Shown: positions 5,946-13,050 of the stretch, piece by piece
Numbering within the stretch: position 1 is the first letter of the stretch
Layout of the letters: every line of letters begins with the position of its first letter
DNA from: Bryobacterales bacterium
GTDB lineage: Bacteria; Acidobacteriota; Terriglobia; Bryobacterales; Bryobacteraceae
Assembly: GCA_003139735.1 (NCBI GenBank)
Contig: PLGA01000262.1
Span: 14,295-27,344, forward strand
DNA: 13,050 nt
Direction of reading: 5' to 3'
Notes under the pieces: model-generated
Told to the model about the DNA's origin: nothing
The model's input: only the letters and a program-made list of their open reading frames with translations
Database searches by the model: none
Made by a program: the position numbers and the translations under genes

Positions 5946-7439
5946 TTGAAGCAGCTTGTCTTTCCGGGCATCATAGCGATTGTCTTTACAGCTCTGGCGG
6001 CGTCCCCCGAACAGGGGCAGCTCGACGGCAGTCCCACGTTGTTCGCGGTAATGGCCGCGATCAACGCGGCCGGGTATTCGGCCGAGCTTTCTTCGCCCAA
6101 CAACAGCCCGTTGCGGGACCAAGTCCGTTCGGAAATCCTCAGGAAGAATCCGCCCAGCCTGACGGAGTTGAAACAGTTCTTCGAGAGCCATCGCAAGCGG
6201 GGAGCGGGCGCGGACACCGCCGAGCTGAGCCAGTACATTTCTTACGCGCTCACCGTGGAGGGACCGCCGGATTTCAAGTTCAAGAAGCGCGACGTGGATA
6301 TCCCGCCGGACGTGGTTCCGCTCAAGAGCCTCTCGCCGCTGCTCGCGCAGTTCTACAAGGAAGCCGGCATCGAAGAGATGTGGGCGCTCGCTCAGCCGGC
6401 CTACGACCGGGAGATCGACCGCGTGCACAGTCCCATCGCCGACGCGGTGTTCCACGTGAACGCATATTTGCGGTACGTGGCCTCCGGGATCAACCGCAGG
6501 CACTTTCAGATTTTCGTCGAGCCGCTGGCGGCGCCCAATCAGGTCCAGGCGCGCAGCTATGGGTACGAGTTCACGGTGGTGGTCACGCCCGCGCCCGAGC
6601 CACGGGCCTTCGACATCCGCCACGAATATCTGCATTACCTGCTGGATCCGCTTTCGACGGCACAGCAGGAGGTTCTGGACCGCAAGAAGATCCTGAACCA
6701 GCAGGCGGTGCGCGCCCCGGCGCTCGACCAGCCCTTCAAGGACGATTTTCTTCTGCTGACCACCGAGTGCCTGATCAAGGCCATCGAGGCCCGCATGGAT
6801 GGCAAGCCCGAGCGCATTGAGCGGGACATGCGGCAAGGTTACATTCTGACTCCGTATTTCGCGGAAGCCTTGACGGCCTACGAGAAGCAGGATCAGCCGA
6901 TGAAGGACTATTACCCGGATATGGTGATGGCCATCGACTTACAGAAGGAAGAGACGCGGCTTGACAAGATAGAGTTCGATAAGCAGGCCGCGTCGCCGGC
7001 GGCGGTGCAGGCCGCGGCGCCGCCTCCGCCCGCTCCTTTGACCGGAGCCGCGAAGGCGCTCGACGACGCCGAACAGATGTGGGAGGCGCGCGCCCAGGGC
7101 GCGGCAACCGTCGAGAACGCGAGGAAGCTGTATCTGGATGTTTTGGCTCAGCCCGGCGCGCCTTCGCAGCACGCCGCCGCGTATTACGGCATGGCGCGCA
7201 TCGCGGCCATTCAAAAGGACCCCGAAACAGCCGAACAATTATTTCAGAAGACGCTGGAATTGCAGCCCGAGCCGCAGGTGAAGGCTTGGGCGCTAGTGTA
7301 TCTTGGCAGGTTGTCCCTGGCCGCGGAGGACAGCGACCAGGCAGTCAAATATTTTCAAGAAGCTCTGAAAGTGGATGGGGCGTCCGAAGCGGCGCGCAAG
7401 GCGGCCACGGAAGGCCTGCAGACTAATTCAAGGCAGTAA
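5946..7439 (+). CDS. exported HExxH metalloprotease-like protein with C-terminal TPRs
   Basis: A 497-residue protein with no family I can name. The TTG start at 5946 has AGGCGGAG just upstream (4-base spacing) and opens a plausible signal peptide (hydrophobic to about residue 20), so it is likely exported. The middle region has HEYLH at 226-230, matching the zinc-protease HExxH pattern. A later helix TTECLIKAIEAR offers E274 or E281 as a possible third ligand, as in gluzincins. An Ala/Pro linker (AAAPPPPAPL, about 355-366) leads to two or three TPR-like helix pairs (about 405-485, e.g. AEQLFQKTLELQP and AVKYFQEALKVD). It is 26 bases upstream of the next exported gene and probably cotranscribed with it. 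No clear promoter could be picked. Proteolytic activity is inferred from one motif, so the safe reading is a TPR protein with a possible zinc-peptidase domain. Confidence 0.8.
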   Translation: MKQLVFPGIIAIVFTALAASPEQGQLDGSPTLFAVMAAINAAGYSAELSSPNNSPLRDQVRSEILRKNPPSLTELKQFFESHRKRGAGADTAELSQYISYALTVEGPPDFKFKKRDVDIPPDVVPLKSLSPLLAQFYKEAGIEEMWALAQPAYDREIDRVHSPIADAVFHVNAYLRYVASGINRRHFQIFVEPLAAPNQVQARSYGYEFTVVVTPAPEPRAFDIRHEYLHYLLDPLSTAQQEVLDRKKILNQQAVRAPALDQPFKDDFLLLTTECLIKAIEARMDGKPERIERDMRQGYILTPYFAEALTAYEKQDQPMKDYYPDMVMAIDLQKEETRLDKIEFDKQAASPAAVQAAAPPPPAPLTGAAKALDDAEQMWEARAQGAATVENARKLYLDVLAQPGAPSQHAAAYYGMARIAAIQKDPETAEQLFQKTLELQPEPQVKAWALVYLGRLSLAAEDSDQAVKYFQEALKVDGASEAARKAATEGLQTNSRQ

Positions 7440-7465
7440 CGCAAAAATCGAAGGAGTTCCTTAAG

Positions 7466-8389
7466 ATGAAACGAACGATTCTCACCGGCATCCTGGCGCT
7501 GGCGGCCGGGCTTGGCATGCTCCTCATGGCGCAGCAGCCGTATGCGCCAGCGCCAGCCGCCCCGGCCGGTAAGGCCTCCCAAACGGGGCAGGCTGCCCCG
7601 GCGGGACAGGCAGCCCCGGCGGGACAGGCCGCCGCCCCAGCCACGAAGGCCGGACCGCATCCTAAGTCGGCCGCGGAACAGGCCGCGCTGCAGACCCTGG
7701 TGGCCGCCCAGAGAGCGGGCGACGCCGACGCAATGATCAAGGCCGCCGAGGATTTGCTGACGAAGTTCGCCGACACCGATTACAAGGAAACCGTACTGAC
7801 CTTGGAGGCCATGGCCTACGACAAGAAGGCTGCCGGTGGCGCCGCGGCGGACGTCACCAATGAACAGGTCGCCTGGGGCCGCGTGATGGAAGTGAATCCC
7901 CAGAACATTGCGGCGAACCTGCAGTTGGGCGACATCCTGGCAAAGCAAACCAAGGACAAGGACCTGGATCGGGACGAGCAGCTTGCCAAGGCCGAGAAGT
8001 ACCTGAATGGCGCCATCGCCGGCATCAAGACCCAAGAAGCGAATCCGGCGATGACCCCTCAGAATCTAGCCTCAATGAAGCTGAACGAATCGGAGGCTCA
8101 CCACGGATTAGCGCTGGTCGCGCACACGCGCGCCACGGCGAATACGGACGCCGACCCCAAGAAGTTCGACCCGGCCGTCGCCGAGATGCAGACCGCAGTC
8201 GCCGACGACCCGGATCAAGTGGCGTACCAGGCTCAATTGGCCAGGATGCTTCATGAGGCCGGCAAGAATGCCGACTCCCTGGCGCTGTGCGATAAGATCC
8301 TGGCTCTGCCCGATCTCAATCCGACCATCAAGACTTTCACGACCACCTTGCGCACCGAGGTCGCCAAGGCAGCCCCGGCCGCAAAGTAA
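7466..8389 (+). CDS. exported Ala-rich helical-repeat (TPR-like) protein
   Basis: A 307-residue hypothetical protein. AAGGAG lies 9 bases before the ATG. A Sec signal peptide (KR start, hydrophobic core, cleavage near LLMA-QQ, residue 22) is followed by a low-complexity Ala/Pro/Gly/Gln linker (about 23-65) with GQAAPA repeats. From about 70 onwards it is alpha-helical with TPR-like spacing: AEDLLTKFADTDYKETVLTL, VMEVNPQNIAANLQLGDILA, FDPAVAEMQTAVADDPDQV and ADSLALCDKILA. The NPQNIAANLQLG and DDPDQVAYQAQLA phrases are typical TPR turns. It has no catalytic motif, so a periplasmic or envelope scaffold role is the most I can infer. It lies between the HExxH-TPR gene and rnc, the latter only 12 bases away, in the same direction. 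Confidence 0.8.
   Translation: MKRTILTGILALAAGLGMLLMAQQPYAPAPAAPAGKASQTGQAAPAGQAAPAGQAAAPATKAGPHPKSAAEQAALQTLVAAQRAGDADAMIKAAEDLLTKFADTDYKETVLTLEAMAYDKKAAGGAAADVTNEQVAWGRVMEVNPQNIAANLQLGDILAKQTKDKDLDRDEQLAKAEKYLNGAIAGIKTQEANPAMTPQNLASMKLNESEAHHGLALVAHTRATANTDADPKKFDPAVAEMQTAVADDPDQVAYQAQLARMLHEAGKNADSLALCDKILALPDLNPTIKTFTTTLRTEVAKAAPAAK
7586..7629 (+). repeat. 18-bp in-frame tandem repeat encoding GQAAPA
   Basis: Two full 18-bp units (7586-7603 and 7604-7621, 16 of 18 identical) and 8 bases of a third. They lie in the linker after the signal peptide of the Ala-rich protein. Copy number probably varies between strains without disturbing the frame. Confidence 0.75.
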
Positions 8390-8401
8390 TCGTCTGGTCG
8401 C

Positions 8402-9148
8402 ATGCGCGCGGAGTTGGCATCTCTCGAAGCGAGGATCGGCTACCGTTTCTCCGATCCGGAGTTGCTGCGCCGCGCGCTGACCCACAGTTCGTTAGCCAAC
8501 GAAACCCGCGCCGGTCCGGGTTCGCCTTCCGACGACAACGAGCAGCTTGAATTCCTGGGCGACGCCGTTCTGGGGTTCCTGGTTTCGGAGGCCTTGGTGC
8601 TTCGCCATCCCGATTTTCGCGAAGGGGAGCTTTCGCGCCTGAAGGCCCACCTGGTCAGCGCGGCCCACCTGCACGGCGTGGCGCGCCGCCTGGATCTGGG
8701 CGCCTATCTGGAGTTGGGCCGCAGCGAGGAAATGAGCGGCGGGCGCGCCAAAAAGACTCTGCTGGTGGACGGTCTGGAAGCGGTTATCGCCGCGCTCTAT
8801 CTGGATGCCGGCCCGGAACCGGTGCGGTGTTTCGTTGCCGCGCACGTGATGGACGCTCCGGTTTCCGCCGGCGCGGAAGTTCCGCCGGCCATCGCCGATT
8901 TCAAGAGCGCGCTTCAGGAACTCGCTCAATCCCGCAAGCTGCCGCAGCCGCGCTACACCATCGTAAAAGAGCGGGGGCCGGAACACTCCAAGACGTTCAC
9001 CGTGGAAGTGCGCGCGGGCAAGGAGTGGACGGGCCAGGCCGAGGGGCGCACCAAGAAAATCGCCGCGCAGAGAGCCGCACGGGAGGTCTACGACCGCTTG
9101 TTACGGGAAGCGGCGGAGCCGCCGGGCAATCCGGAGTTGGCAGGGTAA
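8402..9148 (+). CDS. rnc: ribonuclease III
   Basis: A cytoplasmic double-strand-specific endoribonuclease that processes rRNA precursors and structured RNAs. The 248-residue length is close to the family norm. The catalytic domain carries the signature NEQLEFLGDAVLG (46-58) with E47, E50 and D54. LVDGLEAVIAALYLD supplies D123 and E126, matching the E. coli D114/E117 pair. A double-stranded RNA-binding domain follows (about 162-235), ending with TKKIAAQRAA before the last helix. All expected acidic residues are present, so it should be active. The ATG at 8402 has no clear Shine-Dalgarno and lies 12 bases after the upstream stop, so translation may be coupled to the preceding gene. It converges with the glycosyltransferase remnant 13 bases beyond its stop. 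Confidence 0.96.
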   Translation: MRAELASLEARIGYRFSDPELLRRALTHSSLANETRAGPGSPSDDNEQLEFLGDAVLGFLVSEALVLRHPDFREGELSRLKAHLVSAAHLHGVARRLDLGAYLELGRSEEMSGGRAKKTLLVDGLEAVIAALYLDAGPEPVRCFVAAHVMDAPVSAGAEVPPAIADFKSALQELAQSRKLPQPRYTIVKERGPEHSKTFTVEVRAGKEWTGQAEGRTKKIAAQRAAREVYDRLLREAAEPPGNPELAG

Positions 9149-9161
9149 GGGCGCGGCAGGC

Positions 9162-9411
9162 TCAAAGATTCGTGAACAGGAACTTGCCGCCGCTCGCTGC
9201 GACCACGCGCAGGGCATTCGGTCCCGCCAGACGCTCCAGGCGCGGCACGGCGGGACCGGCGGCGAGCAGGTAATACCGGGCGGTGGATTGCCAGCGCCGC
9301 TCGAAATCGCGGTCGTCGATAAACACGTCCGTGGGCGCATCCGGCGCGTAGGACCCATACGCCAGGTTATTGACGCGTCCGTTGAGAAGCAGCGCACGCC
9401 GGTTGGCGTAG
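9162..9411 (-). pseudogene. out-of-frame 3' end of the ArnT-like glycosyltransferase
   Basis: My own translation of the minus strand from 9410 gives about 82 uninterrupted codons to a TGA at 9162-9164. It begins [12 protein letters not shown] and contains [26 protein letters not shown] and [10 protein letters not shown], ending GGKFLFTNL. This reads as the natural continuation of the glycosyltransferase, whose own frame has switched to an unrelated 15-residue tail. The junction is a net +1 (or -2) shift in 9411-9417 near TCGGTTCTTCTAC on the minus strand. It has no start codon of its own. Confidence 0.8.
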
Positions 9412-10977
9412 AAGAACCGAGGAAAACGCGTAATACTGGCCGTCCACGATCAGTTCTCCCGGCTGCGCGTGAACCAGCGCCTCCGCCAGCGGTCGCGACG
9501 ACAGGCAGGGGTCCCATGCCACCAATGCCACGCGCGCCGCATGGAAAAACAGAACCATCATGGCCGTAAGGGCGAGGACGGGCACGCGGGCCGGGTTAGT
9601 CCAGCGCCTACAGGCCGCCACGGCGCCGATGGCAAAGGCCAATCCCGCCATGGCGAGCGGCAGCCTCAGGTACGCAAATGCCGGGAGCGTCAGGTCCGTC
9701 ATGTGTCCCAGCGAGAGCGTGTACGCGTTCGGGTCCTGGCGCAAAGCCGACGCGATGTCTCCCGGCGCCGCCACGCCGCGCACCATCCAGAGAATGGCCG
9801 CGATGGCCGCCGCGGCCAGCGTGGATGCCACGGCGACGGCCCTGGTCCCATACTTCAGGAGCGGGCCGCCGCCGGCGATGGCCGATCCCAACAGCAGCGC
9901 CATGGCCGGATAGGCCGGCATGGAGTAATACTCCTGGGTGGTGGAGAACGTGAAGAACGCGAGCACGAATCCGCTCCAGCACAGCGCCATCAGGCGCGCC
10001 TGGGAAGCGCGGTCCGCCTGTCGATAGCCGAGCTTCAGCGCCGCCGGGAAGTAGAGGCTGAACGGAAACAGCCAGACCAGGTGGAGCAGCCAGAAAGCGA
10101 GCCTCGGCACGGTGTTGTAATCGCGCGGGTAGCGCAGGTTCAGGAAGCGCAGGAGGTGCTCGTTGATGAAGTAGAACCACAAGAACCCGTGATAGGAGCC
10201 TGGCTCGCTGTGCATCGTAAAGTCGAAGTACGGCGGATTGTGCAACGCGGCTAAGACGTGCCACGGAGCGGCAATCGCGATGAGCAGCAGCATCCCCGGG
10301 AACGGCCGCAACCTGGTCCAGGCGGCGCGCCGGAGCTTTCCCGCGAAAAACAGGTAGAGGAGCCCCGCGCCCATGGGGATCAGTGCGCCGATCAATCCCT
10401 TTAGGAGCACGCCAATCCCCATGGACGCCCACATCGCGAGCGCCCAGCGCCCGGGCCGCGGTTCCGTATGGTCGGTGGCTCGCAGCAGGCTCCACAGCGC
10501 CGCCGTGATTGCGAGTGTGAGCATGGCATCCGGAATCAGCACGCGCGTGAACAGAAACAGCCCCACGCTGGCAGTCAGCGCGATCCCCGAATAGAGGCCC
10601 CCGCGCCATCCGAACGCCCACACGCCGAAGCGCGCGGTCAGCCAGCAAAGCGCCACGGCCGCCAGCGCCACAGGAAGGCGCGCCGCCCAGTCGTGGACCC
10701 CAAATAGGAAGAACGACGCGGCGATGGTCCAGTATTTTAGAGGGGCCTTTTCCAGGTAAGCGACGCCGTCCAGCCGCGCCGTAACCCAGTCGCCCGATTG
10801 CAGCATGGAGCGCGCAATCTGGGCCTGCGCCGCGTCAACATCGTCCATGAGCGAGGGCGGGCTGACGGTGCAGCCCAGAAAGATTGCAGCCGCCACCAGC
10901 GCGACCGCTAGCGGGCAGCGAGTGCGCCAGGCGTGTTCCGCCCAACCGCGTCCGGAACGGGGACCTCCACTTTCCAC
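9367..10977 (-). CDS. ArnT/PMT-like membrane glycosyltransferase, frameshifted near its 3' end
   Basis: A polytopic GT-C-fold transferase, probably using a polyprenyl-phosphate sugar donor to modify an envelope glycan, lipid or protein. The open frame gives 536 residues from a GTG at 10977. The restored protein would be about 604. After a first membrane segment (about 22-38) comes the periplasmic loop [12 protein letters not shown], with acidic residues (D45, D46) at the usual catalytic position, then [11 protein letters not shown] and [10 protein letters not shown]. This closely follows the ArnT-type pattern. Many hydrophobic helices follow, with [12 protein letters not shown] and [19 protein letters not shown]. 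The start is uncertain: an ATG at 11013 is also in frame, and either choice overlaps the asparagine synthetase by 70-106 bases. The last 15 residues are spurious, because the frame shifts near 9411-9417. The specific sugar and acceptor are unknown. Confidence 0.85.
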   Translation of the reverse strand: MESGGPRSGRGWAEHAWRTRCPLAVALVAAAIFLGCTVSPPSLMDDVDAAQAQIARSMLQSGDWVTARLDGVAYLEKAPLKYWTIAASFFLFGVHDWAARLPVALAAVALCWLTARFGVWAFGWRGGLYSGIALTASVGLFLFTRVLIPDAMLTLAITAALWSLLRATDHTEPRPGRWALAMWASMGIGVLLKGLIGALIPMGAGLLYLFFAGKLRRAAWTRLRPFPGMLLLIAIAAPWHVLAALHNPPYFDFTMHSEPGSYHGFLWFYFINEHLLRFLNLRYPRDYNTVPRLAFWLLHLVWLFPFSLYFPAALKLGYRQADRASQARLMALCWSGFVLAFFTFSTTQEYYSMPAYPAMALLLGSAIAGGGPLLKYGTRAVAVASTLAAAAIAAILWMVRGVAAPGDIASALRQDPNAYTLSLGHMTDLTLPAFAYLRLPLAMAGLAFAIGAVAACRRWTNPARVPVLALTAMMVLFFHAARVALVAWDPCLSSRPLAEALVHAQPGELIVDGQYYAFSSVLLRQPACAASQRTRQ

Positions 10978-12824
10978 CTCTTCATCCAGAGGAAGAGCGT
11001 CAACAGGCCCCATAGATGATATCCGGCATTGGTGCGTCTCTCCATATGATCGCGTATCAGAGACTCGATGGCCGCCCCATCGAAGACCGCCGCGGCCCGC
11101 ACCGCTTCGGGCGTCAGCGTCTCCATCAACAACCCGCGCAACGGGCCGCGAAACCAATCGTGCGCCGGAATATCGAAACCGGTCTTCCCGCGGTCCAGCA
11201 CGGCTTGAGGCAGCTTCCCGCGCATGAGCGCCTTCAGAAGGAACTTCTGTTTCCACCCCCGGATTTTCAAGCTGGAGGGCAGGGAAGCCGCGAACTCCAC
11301 AATGCGGTGGTCGAGAAACGGCGGGCGGACTTCGAGCGAATGCGCCATGCTCATGCGGTCCGTCTTATACAGAACGTCGTCCGGCAGATAGTAATTCTGA
11401 TCGATGCGCAGGTACCGTTCCACGCCCGGCGCGTCAATCCCCAGCCGCTCCGCCAGCGCCCGCAACCCGCTCCCCTTGGTCCCCGGCCGGAGCCGCCGCA
11501 ATTGTTCCGGCGAAAACGTCCCGTTCCAGAAAAAATGCGCTTCGTCAGGATCGAGCCAGCTTCCTTCAATCCAGCGCTTCAGCATGTACTCCAGGCCGAT
11601 TTTCTCGTCGGAGACCGGCATGCACCGGTCCAATGTCCGCAGCAGCAAGCGGCGCAGGGGACTGGGCGTCAGGCGGAAGGGACGCGCCAACTCGTCGGCC
11701 AGGTAGGTGGCGTATCCGCCGAACAACTCGTCCGCGCCCTCGCCCGAAAGCGCCACCGTGACGTGACGGCGGCTCATGCGCGAGAGGTACCACACCGGCA
11801 GCGCGCCCGCATCCGCGCTGGGCTCGTCCGAGTAGTACGCGAAGTCCTGAATGGCGGACTGCAATTCCACGTCCGGGTTCAGGTCGAACTCATGGTGATC
11901 GGTGCCGTAGACCCGCGCCACCTCCCGGAAATACTTGCTTTCGTCGAAGCTGCGCCCGGCGAACGAAACCGAAAACGTCTTCAGCCGTCCCGGACAATGC
12001 GCCGCCGCGTAGTGCAGGATGGTGGAGGAATCGAGACCGCCCGAAGCCCATACGCCCAGCGGGACGTCCGAGACCATGTGCTCCCGGACGGAATCGTTCA
12101 GCAGGCCGTCCAACTCTTCCTTGGCATCCCCCAGGGAGCGCCGCCGCGGCGGCCCGGCCGGGAACTTCCACCACGCTTCCACCCGCGTACGGCCGCGCCG
12201 CCATTCGAGCAGATGCCCCGGCGGAACCTTCCCGATGCCTTGAATCAAGGTCCTTGGGCCGGGCGAGTAGTTGACGGAAAGATAGGTGTCCAGCGCCTCC
12301 AGATCGAGCAGCCTGGGGACCTCGGGGTGTTCCAGAATCGCCTTTAACTCGGAGCCGAAGTAGAGGTCGCCGCCGCGCTCGCAATAGTAGAGAGGCTTGA
12401 TCCCCATACGGTCGCGCGCCAGCACCAGGCGCCCGCTCGATTCGGTCCAGAGCGCCGCCGCGAACATCCCCCGCATGCGCGAAAAGCACTGCGTATCCCA
12501 TTGGAGAAAGGCGCGCAGCACGGTTTCGGTATCGCAATGGGACCGGAAGCGATGCCCGAGTCCTTCGAGTTCTCTCCGGATTTCCCTGTGGTTGTAGATT
12601 TCGCCGTTAAACGCGATGGCCGTATCGCCGTCTTCGGTGACGAACGGTTGATCGCCGCCCGAGAGGTCGATGATCTTCAACCGCACCGCGCAGAGCGTCG
12701 CTCCGCGACCTTCGAAGACGCCCTGCTGGTCGGGTCCGCGATGGCGCAAGGCTTCGACGATGCGGCGCGCGACATCCCGGTCGGGCAGTCGGTTGAGCGT
12801 TGTAAATCCCGCAATGCCACACAT
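10908..12824 (-). CDS. asnB: glutamine-hydrolysing asparagine synthetase
   Basis: Converts aspartate to asparagine using ATP and glutamine-derived ammonia, or acts as a related amidotransferase on a surface-polysaccharide sugar. The 638-residue protein starts MCGIAG, placing the nucleophile C2 of the class II glutaminase. The glutaminase domain (about 1-210) includes RHRGPD, FNGEIYNHRE and DTETVLRAF, all typical. The synthetase domain shows the PP-loop SGGLDSS (261-267) and ALSGEGADELFGGY (358-371), then YKTDRMSMAHSLEVRPPFLDH near the C-terminus. Both halves look complete. The C-terminal coding sequence overlaps the start of the glycosyltransferase gene. That pairing suggests an envelope-glycan locus, but housekeeping asparagine synthesis is equally compatible. 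No strong Shine-Dalgarno precedes the ATG. Confidence 0.94.
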   Translation of the reverse strand: MCGIAGFTTLNRLPDRDVARRIVEALRHRGPDQQGVFEGRGATLCAVRLKIIDLSGGDQPFVTEDGDTAIAFNGEIYNHREIRRELEGLGHRFRSHCDTETVLRAFLQWDTQCFSRMRGMFAAALWTESSGRLVLARDRMGIKPLYYCERGGDLYFGSELKAILEHPEVPRLLDLEALDTYLSVNYSPGPRTLIQGIGKVPPGHLLEWRRGRTRVEAWWKFPAGPPRRRSLGDAKEELDGLLNDSVREHMVSDVPLGVWASGGLDSSTILHYAAAHCPGRLKTFSVSFAGRSFDESKYFREVARVYGTDHHEFDLNPDVELQSAIQDFAYYSDEPSADAGALPVWYLSRMSRRHVTVALSGEGADELFGGYATYLADELARPFRLTPSPLRRLLLRTLDRCMPVSDEKIGLEYMLKRWIEGSWLDPDEAHFFWNGTFSPEQLRRLRPGTKGSGLRALAERLGIDAPGVERYLRIDQNYYLPDDVLYKTDRMSMAHSLEVRPPFLDHRIVEFAASLPSSLKIRGWKQKFLLKALMRGKLPQAVLDRGKTGFDIPAHDWFRGPLRGLLMETLTPEAVRAAAVFDGAAIESLIRDHMERRTNAGYHLWGLLTLFLWMKRWKVEVPVPDAVGRNTPGALAAR

Positions 12825-12894
12825 TTGAAGGTGTTATCCCCGGCTGCTTTGCGCTCCCCGCCATACGACAAGCCCGGCCCGTTCCGATGGTTAA

Positions 12895-12924
12895 AATATA
12901 GCATCTAGTGGTCTGCGGCGTTAA
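12895..12924 (-). promoter_or_regulatory. candidate sigma70-type promoter for asnB
   Basis: On the minus strand, TTAACG (12924-12919) is followed after 18 bases by TATATT (12900-12895). The matches to consensus are 4/6 and 5/6. The start of transcription would be near 12888, leaving a leader of about 63 bases. The segment is the only AT-rich patch upstream of the gene. Confidence 0.45.
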
Positions 12925-12983
12925 TTACGGGCATTATCAGTTCGCGGTCGGTGGCCGGGTATGAGCGTGGAGTGAGCTTCCAG

Positions 12984-13010
12984 CTTGCCACGTCGGCGTC
13001 CTCGCCGACG
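12984..13010 (+). repeat. second hairpin family, copy A (TGCCA head)
   Basis: TGCCA is followed one stem later by a perfect 8-bp palindrome, CGTCGGCG / CGCCGACG, with a TCCT loop. It matches the inverted copy at 13023-13050 at about 20 of 27 positions and carries a compensated T-A to C-G stem change. It differs from the GTAG-footed pair at 4723-4799. Confidence 0.7.
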
Positions 13011-13022
13011 TTCTTCGCGGAA

Positions 13023-13050
13023 ATGCCGGCACGGACGCCGGCATGGCAGG
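13023..13050 (-). repeat. second hairpin family, copy B (TGCCA head)
   Basis: Palindrome ATGCCGGC / GCCGGCAT with a 6-base loop. On the minus strand it is headed by CCTGCCA, matching the CTTGCCA of copy A. The window ends here, so the element may continue. Together the two copies form a head-out inverted pair with a 12-base spacer, in 226 bases without a gene beyond asnB. Confidence 0.7.

Noticed and set aside
9101..9517. 138-codon minus-strand frame beginning at 9517
   Set aside because: It is in the third frame, neither the glycosyltransferase frame nor its shifted continuation. Its Arg/Pro/Ser composition marks it as a shadow.
11016..12347. 443-codon open frame on the plus strand opposite asnB
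   Set aside because: It is antisense to well-conserved asparagine synthetase motifs. Its composition is Arg/Gln/Pro-biased with no recognisable domain or signal.

Overview
This is a high-GC window that looks like an Acidobacteriota genome of the Solibacter/Bryobacter type. That is an inference from three things: a Gly/Ala/Pro-rich low-complexity style, many secreted TPR-type hypothetical proteins, and small dispersed intergenic repeats. No rRNA, tRNA, CRISPR, transposase or integrase is visible. No stretch longer than 300 bases lacks a gene.

Layout. (1) 199-4726, plus strand: a secretion-oriented carbohydrate operon. It holds a signal-peptide glycoside hydrolase family 2 beta-galactosidase-like enzyme with an F5/8C-like carbohydrate-binding domain, an SMP-30/gluconolactonase-family lipoprotein, and a small twin-arginine-signal protein with an antibiotic-biosynthesis-monooxygenase (ABM/YgiN-like) fold. 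(2) 4796-5674, minus strand: a secreted double-cupin protein, convergent with the operon. (3) 5946-9148, plus strand: an exported HExxH-plus-TPR protein, a second exported helical-repeat protein, and ribonuclease III (rnc). (4) 9162-12824, minus strand: a glutamine-dependent asparagine synthetase (asnB-type) overlapping an ArnT-like membrane glycosyltransferase. The glycosyltransferase gene carries a frameshift near 9411-9417, and its lost C-terminus (about 82 codons) is readable in another frame down to 9162.

Intergenic DNA is the most distinctive part. Between the two convergent genes at 4726/4796 sits an inverted pair of REP-like hairpins. Each has a GTAG foot, an 8-bp stem with a shared G-T wobble and a TCCT loop. 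The two copies differ only by compensated base-pair changes, and the GTAG of each copy supplies the TAG stop codon of the adjacent gene. A second, different inverted hairpin pair lies at 12984-13050. A third repeat family, three CTCYGCGY octamers plus a C, occurs at 68-92 and as a perfect 25-bp inverted pair at 5754-5778 / 5846-5870.

How the genes could work together. The first block probably releases and processes sugars outside the cytoplasm: the glycosidase releases sugars, and the lactonase-like lipoprotein, ABM protein and cupin may act on oxidised sugars or other small products. That linkage is inferred from gene order and export signals only. The asnB/glycosyltransferase pair fits envelope glycan modification. 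I see no defence island or clear new multi-gene system. The best candidates for novelty are the stop-codon-donating REP pair, the octamer repeat family, the collagen-like insert inside the carbohydrate-binding domain, and the HExxH-TPR protein.
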